A stretch of 40,426 nucleotides of DNA from RUG14300 sp964561145 (GTDB taxonomy: Bacteria; Bacillota; Clostridia; Christensenellales; CAG-1252). The stretch lies in the NCBI GenBank assembly GCA_964561145.1, contig CAZLNZ010000018.1:1-40426 (forward strand). The letters run 5' to 3'. The position numbers and the translations under genes are program-made. The notes beneath the pieces were generated by a model. It saw only the letters and a list, made by a program, of their open reading frames with translations. It was not told where the DNA came from and did not search any database. Positions 1 to 7,590 of this stretch are shown here, piece by piece (position 1 is the stretch's first letter; every line of letters begins with the position of its first letter).

Positions 1-10
1 CTACACTAAG

Positions 11-35
11 TTCCACACTTATTTACACTGTGGAA
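11..35. repeat. Inverted repeat near the window edge
   Basis: TTCCACA (11-17) and TGTGGAA (29-35) form a perfect 7 bp inverted repeat with an 11 bp spacer. It could be an operator or hairpin belonging to a gene left of the window. No gene in the window explains it. The surrounding 1-120 is T-rich and holds no supportable gene. Confidence 0.35.
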
Positions 36-129
36 TTTACTTTGGGAATTCACGTGTTTTTTCAAAAAACTCTTTATTTTGTCAAATTTTACCCCTTTTA
101 AGAGATTTCCTTTCGTTTTTTCTTCAAAT

Positions 130-171
130 AAAAGCTAGCAAGTCAATCTTGCCGGCCTTTTTTATTTTTTT
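130..171. terminator. Likely bidirectional terminator
   Basis: GCAAG (138-142) pairs with CTTGC (148-152) around a 5-base loop, and the outer AAAG/CTTT sequences extend the stem imperfectly. A long T-run follows on the plus strand (158-171), and a shorter T-rich stretch follows on the minus strand. It would end the minus-strand gene at 208-720 and possibly a plus-strand transcript entering from the left. Confidence 0.55.
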
Positions 172-207
172 CGCTTTCTTTTTTTTGCAGTCTCTTATTT
201 ATTATCT

Positions 208-720
208 TTAAAACAAACAGCTTTCCCACCTAAACACTCGCTCGCCATTTCCATTACCGACAAAAATCACGTTTCCCCTTGGGGAGAAATGATTTGTCAG
301 CTTCGATGCATCTTCCGTCGATGAACTCGATAAGAACTTAATATAGTCGAACATGACATCGAAGGCTGTGGATACCTCAGCGGTATAGATAAGTACACCA
401 TATACATAATCTTCACCGTTTTCATCACTCAAGGACTTAAACTCAACGATTTTCTCGATTTCCAATTCTATATCACTAACCAACCCTATCTCGTTCAAGG
501 CTTGCACCACTCCCTCGGAAAAGATAGCAGAATCTTTTTCATATATATTGACAGCAAGACTTTCATCAGTTTTTAGCTTTTCATACGCACTCTCTGCGTT
601 TGGTACATATAACAGAGCAAAAGCCGATATGCCGACAATTAGTATAAAAACAACGATAAAAAAAGAACATCCCGCAACAAAACATCCCAATCTCTTTTTA
701 TTCTTAACCTTTTTAGCCAT
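208..720 (-). CDS. Small single-pass membrane protein, function unknown
   Basis: About 170 residues. A lysine-rich N-terminus is followed by one strongly hydrophobic segment (about residues 12-39) and a soluble domain of roughly 130 residues, so a signal-anchor protein with an extracytoplasmic domain is likely. I recognise no family. The ATG at 720 is preferred over the in-frame TTG at 726 because the AGGA-type ribosome site lies about 11 bases before the ATG and only about 5 before the TTG. A consensus promoter sits just upstream and a hairpin terminator downstream, so it appears to be a single-gene transcription unit. It has no functional link to its neighbours that I can see. Confidence 0.7.
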   Translation of the reverse strand: MAKKVKNKKRLGCFVAGCSFFIVVFILIVGISAFALLYVPNAESAYEKLKTDESLAVNIYEKDSAIFSEGVVQALNEIGLVSDIELEIEKIVEFKSLSDENGEDYVYGVLIYTAEVSTAFDVMFDYIKFLSSSSTEDASKLTNHFSPRGNVIFVGNGNGERVFRWESCLF

Positions 721-754
721 TTTCAATTTTCCTTCGACAATTTATTATACACTT

Positions 755-783
755 ATTGTAGCATTTGAATAAGATGGTGTCAA
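755..783 (-). promoter_or_regulatory. Promoter of the 208-720 gene
   Basis: On the minus strand TTGACA (778-783) and TACAAT (755-760) are separated by exactly 17 bp. Transcription would start near 748, giving a leader of about 28 bases. Confidence 0.75.
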
Positions 784-1125
784 TATTTGACTTGTTTTTT
801 ATTCAAAGGTTAACCTATTTTACTATTTGCAAGAACCATGTCGCTTTTCTCATTATTTATATTATAGGATATATTATATAATACAATATAAATTATATAA
901 TATAATATAATTAATTTAATATATACAATTTATGTTACAATTAGACATAACACTTTTCAAGTCAAGATCGAAAGCAGCATTATCTGTTTTTGCAGTCACG
1001 GATACTTTCAAATGTTGCAGTATAAATAAACGCCTTTCCTCTATACTTTTTTAAATATTTCAATTCATTTACCACTTTAATCATTCACGATTACTTTCGA
1101 AATCCGACATTCAGAGTTCAACATA
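784..1125. other. AT-rich intergenic stretch, no gene seen
   Basis: This spacer has no supportable coding region or RNA gene. Its most striking part is 855-935, which is almost pure A/T with many overlapping TATA/TAATAT steps. I see no phased A-tracts in it. Confidence 0.6.
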
Positions 1126-1151
1126 TAAAAAAGCTCTCGATAACGAGAGCT
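1126..1151 (-). terminator. Terminator of the 1251-1982 gene
   Basis: AGCTCTCG (1132-1139) and CGAGAGCT (1144-1151) form a perfect 8 bp stem with an ATAA loop. On the minus strand it is followed by TTTTTT. It lies about 100 bases past the stop codon. Confidence 0.8.
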
Positions 1152-1250
1152 GAAATAGAATTTCTCATTTTTAATATCGTCACTTCTTATCGTGATGCCT
1201 TTTAGTTTATGAAACTGATTAGTCCCTTTGATTATCGTATTGATTTCAAT

Positions 1251-1982
1251 TTATCCTATCAATGCCGCCAATGTGTTGATACCGCCGATTGGTCCGTCAA
1301 GTTTGAGATTAGCGGCAGATTTTTCATCGTTCTTAATACAAGATATCACCACTCTATCAATCGAATTTTTATCATCAAGAGGACGCCAACCACCCTCGTA
1401 AAGCATTTTATTAATGTGTTCTATCACTTCATTGGCGTTATTCGAATTCCCAAAATAGCTTTCCTCGCACATTTGCAATATTATAGCTTGCTCTCTTGAG
1501 CCGTCCGCCTTCATTGCATCGCATATCCACTTCTGTTTTTCATTGGAGGGAGAAAAGAAGGACATTTTTATAATGGGTGCATTGGATAAAAAAGCTTTCC
1601 CGAATTCTGTAAGCTCACGTTTATTATCAACAACGATATAAGGTTCGTTTAGGCTGGATGCACCTTTAATATAATTCTCGACATATACCTCTGCCGCCTC
1701 AAGCTTCAGACATTGTTCGATTTTTTCAACATCGGCAAGACTCTTTTTTGATGGAGTAAGGTATTTTAATTGTTGAGCTTCGTATTTTACATACTTGATA
1801 AAATCACCACTTGTACGCTTCCGTGGAAGAGGATTCTCTTCAATCGCTTTTTTAAATAAGCTTCTGATACCATCAAAACTTTCTACCTCGTGGCAATCAC
1901 TTAGCAAAGTTGCTGTTTCAGTTGCAATTATAGATGTATCATTGTTCGGAATTATGTTTTCAATGTTTAATTCTTTTTCCAT
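1251..1982 (-). CDS. Hypothetical soluble protein
   Basis: A 243-residue protein with no transmembrane segment and no signal peptide, so probably cytoplasmic. I do not recognise the family. The sequence is mixed charged and hydrophobic, looks helical, and shows no metal-binding cluster or nucleotide-binding loop. The ATG at 1982 has GGGAG five bases upstream, which makes it better than the in-frame TTG at 1994. It has its own promoter and terminator and is flanked by an unrelated membrane protein and a sugar symporter. No function is proposed. Confidence 0.7.
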   Translation of the reverse strand: MEKELNIENIIPNNDTSIIATETATLLSDCHEVESFDGIRSLFKKAIEENPLPRKRTSGDFIKYVKYEAQQLKYLTPSKKSLADVEKIEQCLKLEAAEVYVENYIKGASSLNEPYIVVDNKRELTEFGKAFLSNAPIIKMSFFSPSNEKQKWICDAMKADGSREQAIILQMCEESYFGNSNNANEVIEHINKMLYEGGWRPLDDKNSIDRVVISCIKNDEKSAANLKLDGPIGGINTLAALIG

Positions 1983-2026
1983 ATATACTCCCAAATTTAG
2001 CGTTATTAATTGCCTTTCACATTTAT

Positions 2027-2055
2027 ATTATAGAATCAAGTTAAGGAAAAGACAA
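2027..2055 (-). promoter_or_regulatory. Promoter of the 1251-1982 gene
   Basis: TTGTCT (2050-2055) and TATAAT (2027-2032) on the minus strand, 17 bp apart. The predicted start is near 2020, giving a leader of about 37 bases. Confidence 0.7.
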
Positions 2056-2201
2056 CCTTAAAATCGATTTTTCTATGCAAAATATAGTTGAGTTTTCTTA
2101 ATATTATATAGCTTTCAAATTGGCTTCGCGATTTTATAAATAAGAAAGTTTTATTGCGTTTCGTAAAACCATCAAAAAAAAGAGTGTTGCCGAATTATAA
2201 T

Positions 2202-3809
2202 CTATCCTTCTATAGAAAGATTAGATTCTAGATTGTCGATTTCCCTTGAGGCTTTTCTTTCGGCAACCTCCCTTTGCATTCTATCCAAGGTAGCCTCGTC
2301 AAGAATATATTTCTTGCGATAAATGATTATCCCGACTATCATAAACACTATCGGAGTTATACACATACAACACAAAAGTGCGTTGCTTTTTGATTCCGAC
2401 ACAGAGGAAAGCAATGCATTGACCTGCTCGTACAAAGTTCCTTTCGTCAAGTCTAAAGTCCCCGTGCTAGATGCCTGGTCCAAATCGCTTATTCCGTTCG
2501 TAACCGAAAGCACACCGATCGCAACATAGAAAACATACACCAACAACTGAACAAGTGCCGAACTCAATTTTGCAGAAAACGGGCGAAGGGAAAAAATAAT
2601 ACCCTCTTCTCTCTTTCCTGTTTTCCATTCATTGTATTCAACACTATTTGCAACATTCAGGAACATCAACGTATAATAACAGCTTTGACCAAAGCCGATA
2701 AGTCCGTTGATTAAGAATATAGCTATAAACTCGGAATATATAGGTAGGTCAACTATAATACCCAATAAATTGAGAATCGCAATTGGCTCGCTCTTTTTCA
2801 TACATAGTCCTACGACCAACAACAACGCATACCCGATTATTGTTGCTATCGCGCCGACAGTAACGACCTTTGTTCTCCCGATTTTCTTTACAACCGACGG
2901 GAAGAAAAGGGTTACTAGGAATCCGAAGAATCCGCTTAAAATTCCAAATATAGTGACAAGCATGCCATAATATCCAAACTTGAAATAGATATACATCATG
3001 CTCAATCCGCCACCGACAACGCCTGTTCCTACAGAATATAATGTTAGGCAAACAACGGAAACAAGCAACTGATCGTTATTCTTGATTACCGAAAACATTT
3101 CTTTCAGACCTAACCCTTTATGCTTGCCAATATTATCGGGTAAAGAATAATCTTGCACACCGAAAACGGTAATGCACTGCGACACTATCATGAAAAGCGA
3201 TGCAATCATTGAAATGTACATATACGCACTTGAAGCACTTCCTCCAAGAAGATCCGAGCGTTCAACGGTAAGCATTGGAACCAAAAAGCCACACAAGCCG
3301 CTTCCGACACCGGCAATTATCGTGGTAGCGGACATCAAGCTATTTCTTTGGTTCAAATCTCTTGCAAGTGCAGGAAGCATTCCCCAATATGCTATATCAT
3401 TCATCGTAAAGGTAATGCTAAATAAAAGGTACATTATTGCCAGTAGTCCGATAAACGCCCAGCCGTCCAAGGGTATTGAAAACAATAAGACTATAACTAC
3501 TGCAGTAGTAACGGCACCAATCAATATATATGGTCTGAACTTACCCCACTTAGTTTTTGTCAATTCGATAATTCCACCCATAATAGGATCGTTAAAGGCA
3601 TCAAAAACCCTTGCAATAATAATTATTACGGTAACGCTTGCGAATTGCGCATCCGACAAATGCTTGGTAAACAGAATAAAAGATAAAAGAAAACTTGTAA
3701 AGAAATTATACAAGAAATCTCTACCCCAAGCACCAAACGCAAAACACCAGAAATTTCTTTTAGATAGCTTGTTTGATGGTGTCATTATTTCAACAGGTTG
3801 GGAATTCAC
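2202..3809 (-). CDS. GPH-family sugar:cation symporter (MFS superfamily)
   Basis: A 535-residue polytopic membrane protein of the glycoside-pentoside-hexuronide:cation symporter family (MelB/YicJ-like). The family signature is clear: DAFNDPIMG at residues 70-78, then TKTKWGKFRPY at 85-95. About twelve hydrophobic segments follow, so it should import a sugar or glycoside with Na+ or H+. It is longer than the usual 450-480 residues; the extra length lies mainly in the last periplasmic loop and the charged C-terminal tail. The start is GTG at 3809 with GGAGG five bases upstream; the ATG eight codons later has no ribosome site. It is divergent from galM, which supports a role in carbohydrate uptake. 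The substrate cannot be read from sequence. Confidence 0.88.
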   Translation of the reverse strand: MNSQPVEIMTPSNKLSKRNFWCFAFGAWGRDFLYNFFTSFLLSFILFTKHLSDAQFASVTVIIIIARVFDAFNDPIMGGIIELTKTKWGKFRPYILIGAVTTAVVIVLLFSIPLDGWAFIGLLAIMYLLFSITFTMNDIAYWGMLPALARDLNQRNSLMSATTIIAGVGSGLCGFLVPMLTVERSDLLGGSASSAYMYISMIASLFMIVSQCITVFGVQDYSLPDNIGKHKGLGLKEMFSVIKNNDQLLVSVVCLTLYSVGTGVVGGGLSMMYIYFKFGYYGMLVTIFGILSGFFGFLVTLFFPSVVKKIGRTKVVTVGAIATIIGYALLLVVGLCMKKSEPIAILNLLGIIVDLPIYSEFIAIFLINGLIGFGQSCYYTLMFLNVANSVEYNEWKTGKREEGIIFSLRPFSAKLSSALVQLLVYVFYVAIGVLSVTNGISDLDQASSTGTLDLTKGTLYEQVNALLSSVSESKSNALLCCMCITPIVFMIVGIIIYRKKYILDEATLDRMQREVAERKASREIDNLESNLSIEG

Positions 3810-3840
3810 AATTGCCTCCGTAGCAGTTATTAATAAGTTT

Positions 3841-3849
3841 ATTATAACA
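3841..3849 (-). promoter_or_regulatory. Extended -10 promoter of the symporter gene
   Basis: TGTTATAAT on the minus strand is a perfect extended -10 element (TGn followed by TATAAT). There is no good -35 at the expected distance, which is typical of extended -10 promoters. Confidence 0.5.
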
Positions 3850-3951
3850 CATAATAATGCATATTTTTACACAAACCTTCAGACTTTTGCCCGCTATTAA
3901 AAAAAATCTCGTATTTGTGAAAAAATTAATAAAAAAATCTTTCAATCACTA

Positions 3952-3980
3952 TTGACAAACAATTATCATAATGGTATTAT
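3952..3980 (+). promoter_or_regulatory. galM promoter
   Basis: TTGACA (3952-3957), 17 bp, TATTAT (3975-3980). Transcription would start near 3987, giving a leader of about 74 bases. Confidence 0.75.
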
Positions 3981-4040
3981 CAATACGCCTAAATAGCGAA
4001 GAACTCTAGATTTTTGTACTACATGTCAATACGCTAAATA
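3981..4040 (+). repeat. Direct repeat in the galM leader
   Basis: CAATACGCCTAAATA (3981-3995) recurs as CAATACGCTAAATA (4027-4040), one base shorter and 46 bp downstream. The first copy starts right after the -10 box and covers the predicted transcription start, so a regulator binding site is plausible. Confidence 0.45.
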
Positions 4041-4060
4041 ATATCAACTCGGAGGTATTA

Positions 4061-5071
4061 ATGACAGCACAGCTTATAGAACAAGCAAACAATATAAAAT
4101 GCTTTAGATTATCCGATGAAAAGGGTCAATTTGCCGATATACTGAATTACGGTGGAAGAATACACAAACTTTGCGTTTTCAATAAAACGGGCGACCTTGT
4201 CGACGTTGTTGCCGGATTTAACAACATCGAAGAATATCAGAATTCCAATCCCTATTTCAATGCTGTTATCGGAAGAGTCGCAAATAGAATCGGTGGTGCA
4301 AGCTTTTCTCTTAACGGAAAGACTTATCACCTAAACGCAAACGAAAAGGGAAACCAACTTCATGGCGGCTTCAACGGCTTTGACAGCAAGATATTCGATA
4401 GTCAAATTGAAGACAACGCTCTGGTACTCAGCTACACCTCGGCGGACGGAGAGGAAGGATATCCTTGCAAACTTCACGTAAAAGTTAAGTACTCCTTCTA
4501 TAACGGATCATTAAAAATAGAATATTCTGCAAAGGCTGACGGAGATACTCATTGCAATCTCACTAATCATGCGTACTTCAATCTTGACGGCAGCTTTGAC
4601 AAACCTATTTACGATACAGAGCTTTACTTGAATGCCTCGAGAATGCTGGAAATCGATGATGATCTGATTCCTACCGGAAATATCCTTGATATTAGAAATA
4701 CACCTTGCGATTTCAAGGTTGCAAAGAAAATAGGTCGGGATATTAACTGCGACTATAAGCCCCTTAAACAGGGCGGCGGTTATGACTTTGCATTTATTTT
4801 AGATGACAACAAATCATTGTCTGCTAGTGCTTACTCAAAAACAAGCGGAATATGCCTTGAAACCTACACGGATGCACCTTCGATTCAATTCTACTCGGGG
4901 AACTTCCTTGACGGAATAAACGGAAAAAGAACAATCAACTACAGAGGTGCTTTCTGTCTCGAAACACAAGGTTATCCGTCAGCGTGCAACATCGAAGCCT
5001 TCCCCTCTACCCTTTTAAAGGAAGGGGACACATTCCAACGCACAACAATATATACCTTCTCTTTAAAATAA
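4061..5071 (+). CDS. galM: Aldose 1-epimerase (galactose mutarotase)
   Basis: A 336-residue GalM-type mutarotase that interconverts alpha and beta anomers of aldoses such as galactose or glucose in the cytoplasm. Family landmarks are GRVANRI (residues 71-77), NQLHGG with His101, NLTNHAYFNL with the probable general acid His170, GYDFAF with Asp242, and CLETQGYPSACN with the probable general base Glu301. Length is normal for the family. GGAGG lies eight bases before the ATG. It is divergent from a GPH symporter, a common pairing of uptake and anomer conversion. A direct repeat over the transcription start hints at sugar-dependent control. Confidence 0.93.
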   Translation: MTAQLIEQANNIKCFRLSDEKGQFADILNYGGRIHKLCVFNKTGDLVDVVAGFNNIEEYQNSNPYFNAVIGRVANRIGGASFSLNGKTYHLNANEKGNQLHGGFNGFDSKIFDSQIEDNALVLSYTSADGEEGYPCKLHVKVKYSFYNGSLKIEYSAKADGDTHCNLTNHAYFNLDGSFDKPIYDTELYLNASRMLEIDDDLIPTGNILDIRNTPCDFKVAKKIGRDINCDYKPLKQGGGYDFAFILDDNKSLSASAYSKTSGICLETYTDAPSIQFYSGNFLDGINGKRTINYRGAFCLETQGYPSACNIEAFPSTLLKEGDTFQRTTIYTFSLK

Positions 5072-5083
5072 TTGTGATTAAGG

Positions 5084-5112
5084 TTTACTTTCAGTGCCTT
5101 TATCCATATAAT
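5084..5112 (+). promoter_or_regulatory. Promoter of the zinc-ribbon gene
   Basis: TTTACT (5084-5089), 17 bp, TATAAT (5107-5112). It gives the downstream gene a start independent of galM. Confidence 0.6.
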
Positions 5113-5140
5113 ATATGAAAATTACTATGTGAGGTGACTT

Positions 5141-5692
5141 ATGCCTAAATACAAACAATGTCCTAGATGCGAATTAAATTGGATTCTTGAAAGCGAGGAC
5201 TACTGCCCCGTTTGCAAGGAAGAATTAAAAGGAAACTTTCATGACGAGGAAATGGAGTTGGACGAAGAATACGCTAGAATTTGTCCGCACTGTGGCGTCA
5301 ACTATATAACAGAAGATCAAGAATACTGCGAATCCTGCCGTGCTGAAATTGAAAAAATCAACAGCATACACGATATCGAAAGCCAACCTTGGAGAGAAAG
5401 CTTGGAGACAACGTCTCTTGAAGCACTTGCCGAAGAGGAAGAGGATGACGAACGTATCGTTGACGATGAAGAAGTTGCCGGAATCGATGATGAGGATGAT
5501 ATCGTATTATCCGATGAAGAATTCTTAGACGGAATTGACGAGGATGAAGAGGATACCTCAAAATCAGTCGACGAAGATATTCCCGAAGAAGAACCCGATC
5601 TGGATTACGACAGCGACTATGAAGATGACGAAAAAGATGACGAGTACTTCGACGACGAAGAGGACGAAAAAGATGACGATTTCGATGATTAA
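5141..5692 (+). CDS. Double zinc-ribbon protein with a highly acidic tail
   Basis: 183 residues. Two four-cysteine modules are visible: C7/C10 with C22/C25, and C48/C51 with C63/C66, each CxxC-(11)-CxxC, as in rubredoxin-like or zinc-ribbon folds. From about residue 95 to the end the chain is dominated by Asp and Glu, with almost no Arg and few Lys, and is very probably disordered. No signal peptide or membrane segment is present. GAGGTG lies upstream of the ATG. The family is not one I can name. The acidic tail could imitate nucleic acid or bind a basic partner, but that is speculation. It is followed by a strong terminator shared with the convergent gene. Confidence 0.8.
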   Translation: MPKYKQCPRCELNWILESEDYCPVCKEELKGNFHDEEMELDEEYARICPHCGVNYITEDQEYCESCRAEIEKINSIHDIESQPWRESLETTSLEALAEEEEDDERIVDDEEVAGIDDEDDIVLSDEEFLDGIDEDEEDTSKSVDEDIPEEEPDLDYDSDYEDDEKDDEYFDDEEDEKDDDFDD

Positions 5693-5698
5693 ATAACA

Positions 5699-5740
5699 AA
5701 AAAGCCCGTTGTTCCGATGCAAGGAAAGACGGGCTTTTAT
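5699..5740. terminator. Bidirectional terminator
   Basis: AAAAGCCCG (5700-5708) pairs perfectly with CGGGCTTTT (5730-5738), with T-runs on both strands. It lies between two convergent genes and serves both. Confidence 0.85.
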
Positions 5741-5753
5741 TATTGCTTTCATA

Positions 5754-6035
5754 TTAACGTTTACTTTTCGATTTCTCGTCTCTATCTATGTTTTCAACAA
5801 CCAATCGAGTGAAGTCGACCGGCTCGACAAAATCCCGAGGAAGATAGTCTGTAATATGAAATCTAAAAAGACTGGAAAAGTGAGGAACAAGACTGACGGG
5901 CGTGGATAAATCGAGTTTATGGCATGCCTCCGGTAAAATTTCCTCATAATTATCAATATTGAGCTCTTGGTCGTTTTCCACGACTGTGTGAGCTATCATT
6001 TTGTCACCTTTTATTATTTTAAACCACAATTTCAT
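5754..6035 (-). CDS. Small conserved hypothetical protein, apparently leaderless
   Basis: 93 residues starting MKLWFKIIKGDK. It resembles a family of short uncharacterised proteins that I recall from Clostridia, which begin MKLW and contain a motif near EACHxxDL. It is soluble, with no cysteine cluster or membrane segment. The ATG at 6035 is exactly where transcription should begin (see promoter), so the mRNA probably has no 5' leader. An alternative start at 5999 (MIAHTV) has an AAAGGTG ribosome site, but using it would drop the conserved N-terminus. A further in-frame ORF extension upstream of 6035 runs through the promoter and is rejected. Confidence 0.75.
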   Translation of the reverse strand: MKLWFKIIKGDKMIAHTVVENDQELNIDNYEEILPEACHKLDLSTPVSLVPHFSSLFRFHITDYLPRDFVEPVDFTRLVVENIDRDEKSKSKR

Positions 6036-6041
6036 AGTGTA

Positions 6042-6070
6042 ATTATATATAATCGATTTCTTGTTGTCAA
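6042..6070 (-). promoter_or_regulatory. Consensus promoter placing +1 on the start codon
   Basis: TTGACA (6065-6070), 17 bp, TATAAT (6042-6047): a perfect sigma-A match. Only six bases (6036-6041) separate the -10 box from the ATG at 6035, so +1 coincides with the A of the start codon. Confidence 0.8.
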
Positions 6071-6159
6071 GAAATAAAAAACGATAAGTCAACCACAGCA
6101 CATCTCTATTATAAGAAATGCTTGGGCTTAGGTGTCAAGCGACATATCGAAAATATCTT

Positions 6160-6236
6160 AACAAGGATGAGATACCGATGTTGCACATCGCCCCAAGGGG
6201 TTCGACTTCAGGCTTTCGCCTTACGCTCAGTATGAC
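6160..6236. repeat. Structured intergenic repeat, family A, copy 1
   Basis: Runs from AACAAGGATGAGATACCG to CGCTCAGTATGAC. Inside are three consecutive hairpins: CGATGT-TGC-ACATCG, CCCC-AA-GGGG and AGGC-TTTC-GCCT, separated by the conserved TTCGACTTC. Stem sequences differ from the other copies but pairing is kept. Confidence 0.8.
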
Positions 6237-6301
6237 TTTTTAAATGATTTTTAGATATTAATTGCATTACGATAAAGAATAATACCGCAGAAAAAGCCTA
6301 A

Positions 6302-6372
6302 TCTGTGTAAGGGGAGGTGGCTTTGAGCGAAGCGAAAAGACGGAGGGACTGTAGGTGTGATACACATCATAG
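6302..6372 (-). repeat. Intergenic repeat, family C, copy 1
   Basis: Read on the minus strand it contains CACACCTACAGTCCCTCCGT, then CTTTTCGCTTCGCTC and a CCACCTCCCC block. A related sequence lies on the plus strand at 8087-8166. This type (TCCCTCCGT...CCACCTCCCC) resembles a short dispersed repeat often seen in Clostridia genomes. Confidence 0.55.
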
Positions 6373-6479
6373 TGTAAAGATGATTTCGGGTGAAGACTAG
6401 CACCACCCTACGATGTATGATATTGTAATAATAACGATATCTTGCAAGAAACAAACCCCTACCCGCAATATATGGTAAT

Positions 6480-6565
6480 AACAAGGATGAGATACCGACA
6501 CTTCGTGTCGCCCCTACGGGGTTCGACTTCAGAAATTGTCACCAATTTCTTCCGCTCAGTATGAC
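6480..6565. repeat. Structured intergenic repeat, family A, copy 2
   Basis: Same frame as copy 1, with hairpins CGACAC-TTC-GTGTCG (6496-6510), CCCC-TAC-GGGG (6511-6521) and AGAAATTG-TCAC-CAATTTCT (6531-6550), ending CGCTCAGTATGAC. Confidence 0.85.
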
Positions 6566-7017
6566 ATTAGAAAATATTCTTTTGGATTATTCTCGGTTTT
6601 TAGCAATAATTCTCAGTTTTTGCATTTTATTTTGTAATTCGGATTCTTTATTAATTTACTGCCCCACATTCATATGACATTAGGAAATATCCTTTTGGAT
6701 TATTGTCAGTTTTCAGTGGTGATCATTAGTTTTTGCATTTTATTTGTAATTCGGATTCTTTATTAATTTACTATCCCAAATTCCTTTCGCTCAGTATGAC
6801 ATTTATATTATGTTTTCTCCTTTTTTAAAGTATAAAAAAGTCATTTGAAAACTTTTGAAAATATTGTACCACATTCTTCCGCTCAGTATGACAATGGCAT
6901 GAATTCGCAATATTTTTTAGTATTCATCAGATATTTTGTTATCAACATTTTTAGAGTAGTTTTGTCATTTATATCCTTTTTAATTTACTGTACCACATTC
7001 CTTCCGCTCAGGATGAC
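6563..7017. repeat. Tandem array of about 90-125 bp units, family B
   Basis: Four consecutive units start with GACAT or GACAA at 6563, 6676, 6798 and 6890, and a fifth start lies at 7015. Most end with a version of ACTGTACCACATTC, TTCCGCTCAGTAT. Units 1 and 2 share long near-identical stretches, such as GTAATTCGGATTCTTTATTA; units 3 and 4 are diverged inside but keep the ends. Unit ends overlap the end of family A, so the two families are related. Confidence 0.75.
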
Positions 7018-7037
7018 ATCTATACTTTTTTACGAGT

Positions 7038-7535
7038 TTATTTGATTTCAAATTGTGCTTTATGCTTATCGATTATCACATACAAAATTGTTCCGAAAAT
7101 ATAAACAGAAAGAGCCTCTCCTCCACCTATAGTTGCAACTGAAATCCAATAAGCTTCCTCAACAGAGGTAAAAACGATGATCAGTGGTATGATAAAAGCA
7201 TTGAGAAGTACGGGGAATATTCCTCCGATAATAACTCTAAGAGAATGCTCCTTTATATGTTTTCCAACAAGCCAAGTTAATACAGCGGCGACCAATGTTG
7301 TTAACGAACCAAAAATAATGTCAAAAATTCCGTATGATGAAATAATATTTGATATTAAACAACCAACAAATAATGCAGGAATGCTTTCGACAAAAAATAA
7401 AGGAAGTAAGGTCAAGCCTTCACTTATTCTGAACTGTATTGGACCAAATGATATGGGATAAGCAATTAATGTTAGTATGATATAGAGAGCTGCAATAACT
7501 CCCGCCCTAGCTAAATAGCGTAATTTTAATTTCAA
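7038..7535 (-). CDS. queT: QueT-type ECF substrate-binding membrane component
   Basis: A 165-residue hydrophobic protein with about five or six membrane segments, matching the QueT family: S components of energy-coupling-factor transporters predicted to import queuosine precursors (preQ0/preQ1 type). Typical features are LARAGVIAALYIILT near the N-terminus, the FGPIQFRISEGLTLLP segment and a glycine-rich end. The start is taken as TTG at 7535 because GAGGT lies seven bases upstream; no ATG or GTG nearby has a site. The ATP-binding and T components (EcfA/EcfT) are not in the window and would be shared. A pseudoknot-like leader overlaps the ribosome site. Confidence 0.85.
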   Translation of the reverse strand: MKLKLRYLARAGVIAALYIILTLIAYPISFGPIQFRISEGLTLLPLFFVESIPALFVGCLISNIISSYGIFDIIFGSLTTLVAAVLTWLVGKHIKEHSLRVIIGGIFPVLLNAFIIPLIIVFTSVEEAYWISVATIGGGEALSVYIFGTILYVIIDKHKAQFEIK

Positions 7536-7546
7536 AACAATTACCT

Positions 7547-7585
7547 CGGTTTTTTTATTTTTGAAGTGTTTTCCGAAAACCTTCA
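7547..7585 (-). promoter_or_regulatory. Candidate preQ1-I-like riboswitch (pseudoknot) before queT
   Basis: RNA read on the minus strand: TGAAG (7581-7585) pairs with CTTCA (7562-7566). The loop carries TTCGG, an A-rich linker follows, and then CCGAG (down to 7545) pairs with the loop TTCGG (last pair U-G). That makes a short H-type pseudoknot that buries the GAGGT ribosome site, as in translational preQ1-I switches. Caveats: the base after the loop CGG is A, not the ligand-pairing C of the classical motif, and the loop could instead fold as GTTTT-CGG-AAAAC. Confidence 0.5.
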
Positions 7586-7590
7586 TGTAG

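Noticed and set aside
11..35. DnaA-box cluster or replication origin
   Set aside because: TTATTTACA only partly matches the DnaA box, there is one copy, and no dnaA, dnaN or rpmH is nearby.
3172..3900. 242-residue plus-strand ORF
   Set aside because: It is antisense to the conserved GPH symporter and has no recognisable content or start site.
5358..5699. 113-residue Arg/His-rich ORF opposite the acidic protein
   Set aside because: It is the antisense reading of GAT/GAA-rich codons; no ribosome site.
6511..6530. tRNA T-arm-like GGGGTTCGA inside family A repeats
   Set aside because: No acceptor, D or anticodon arms surround it; the GTTCGA is part of the repeat between two hairpins and recurs at each copy.
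6563..7017. CRISPR-like array
   Set aside because: Units vary from about 92 to 125 bp, the interior of units 1 and 2 is repeated rather than unique, and there are no cas genes.
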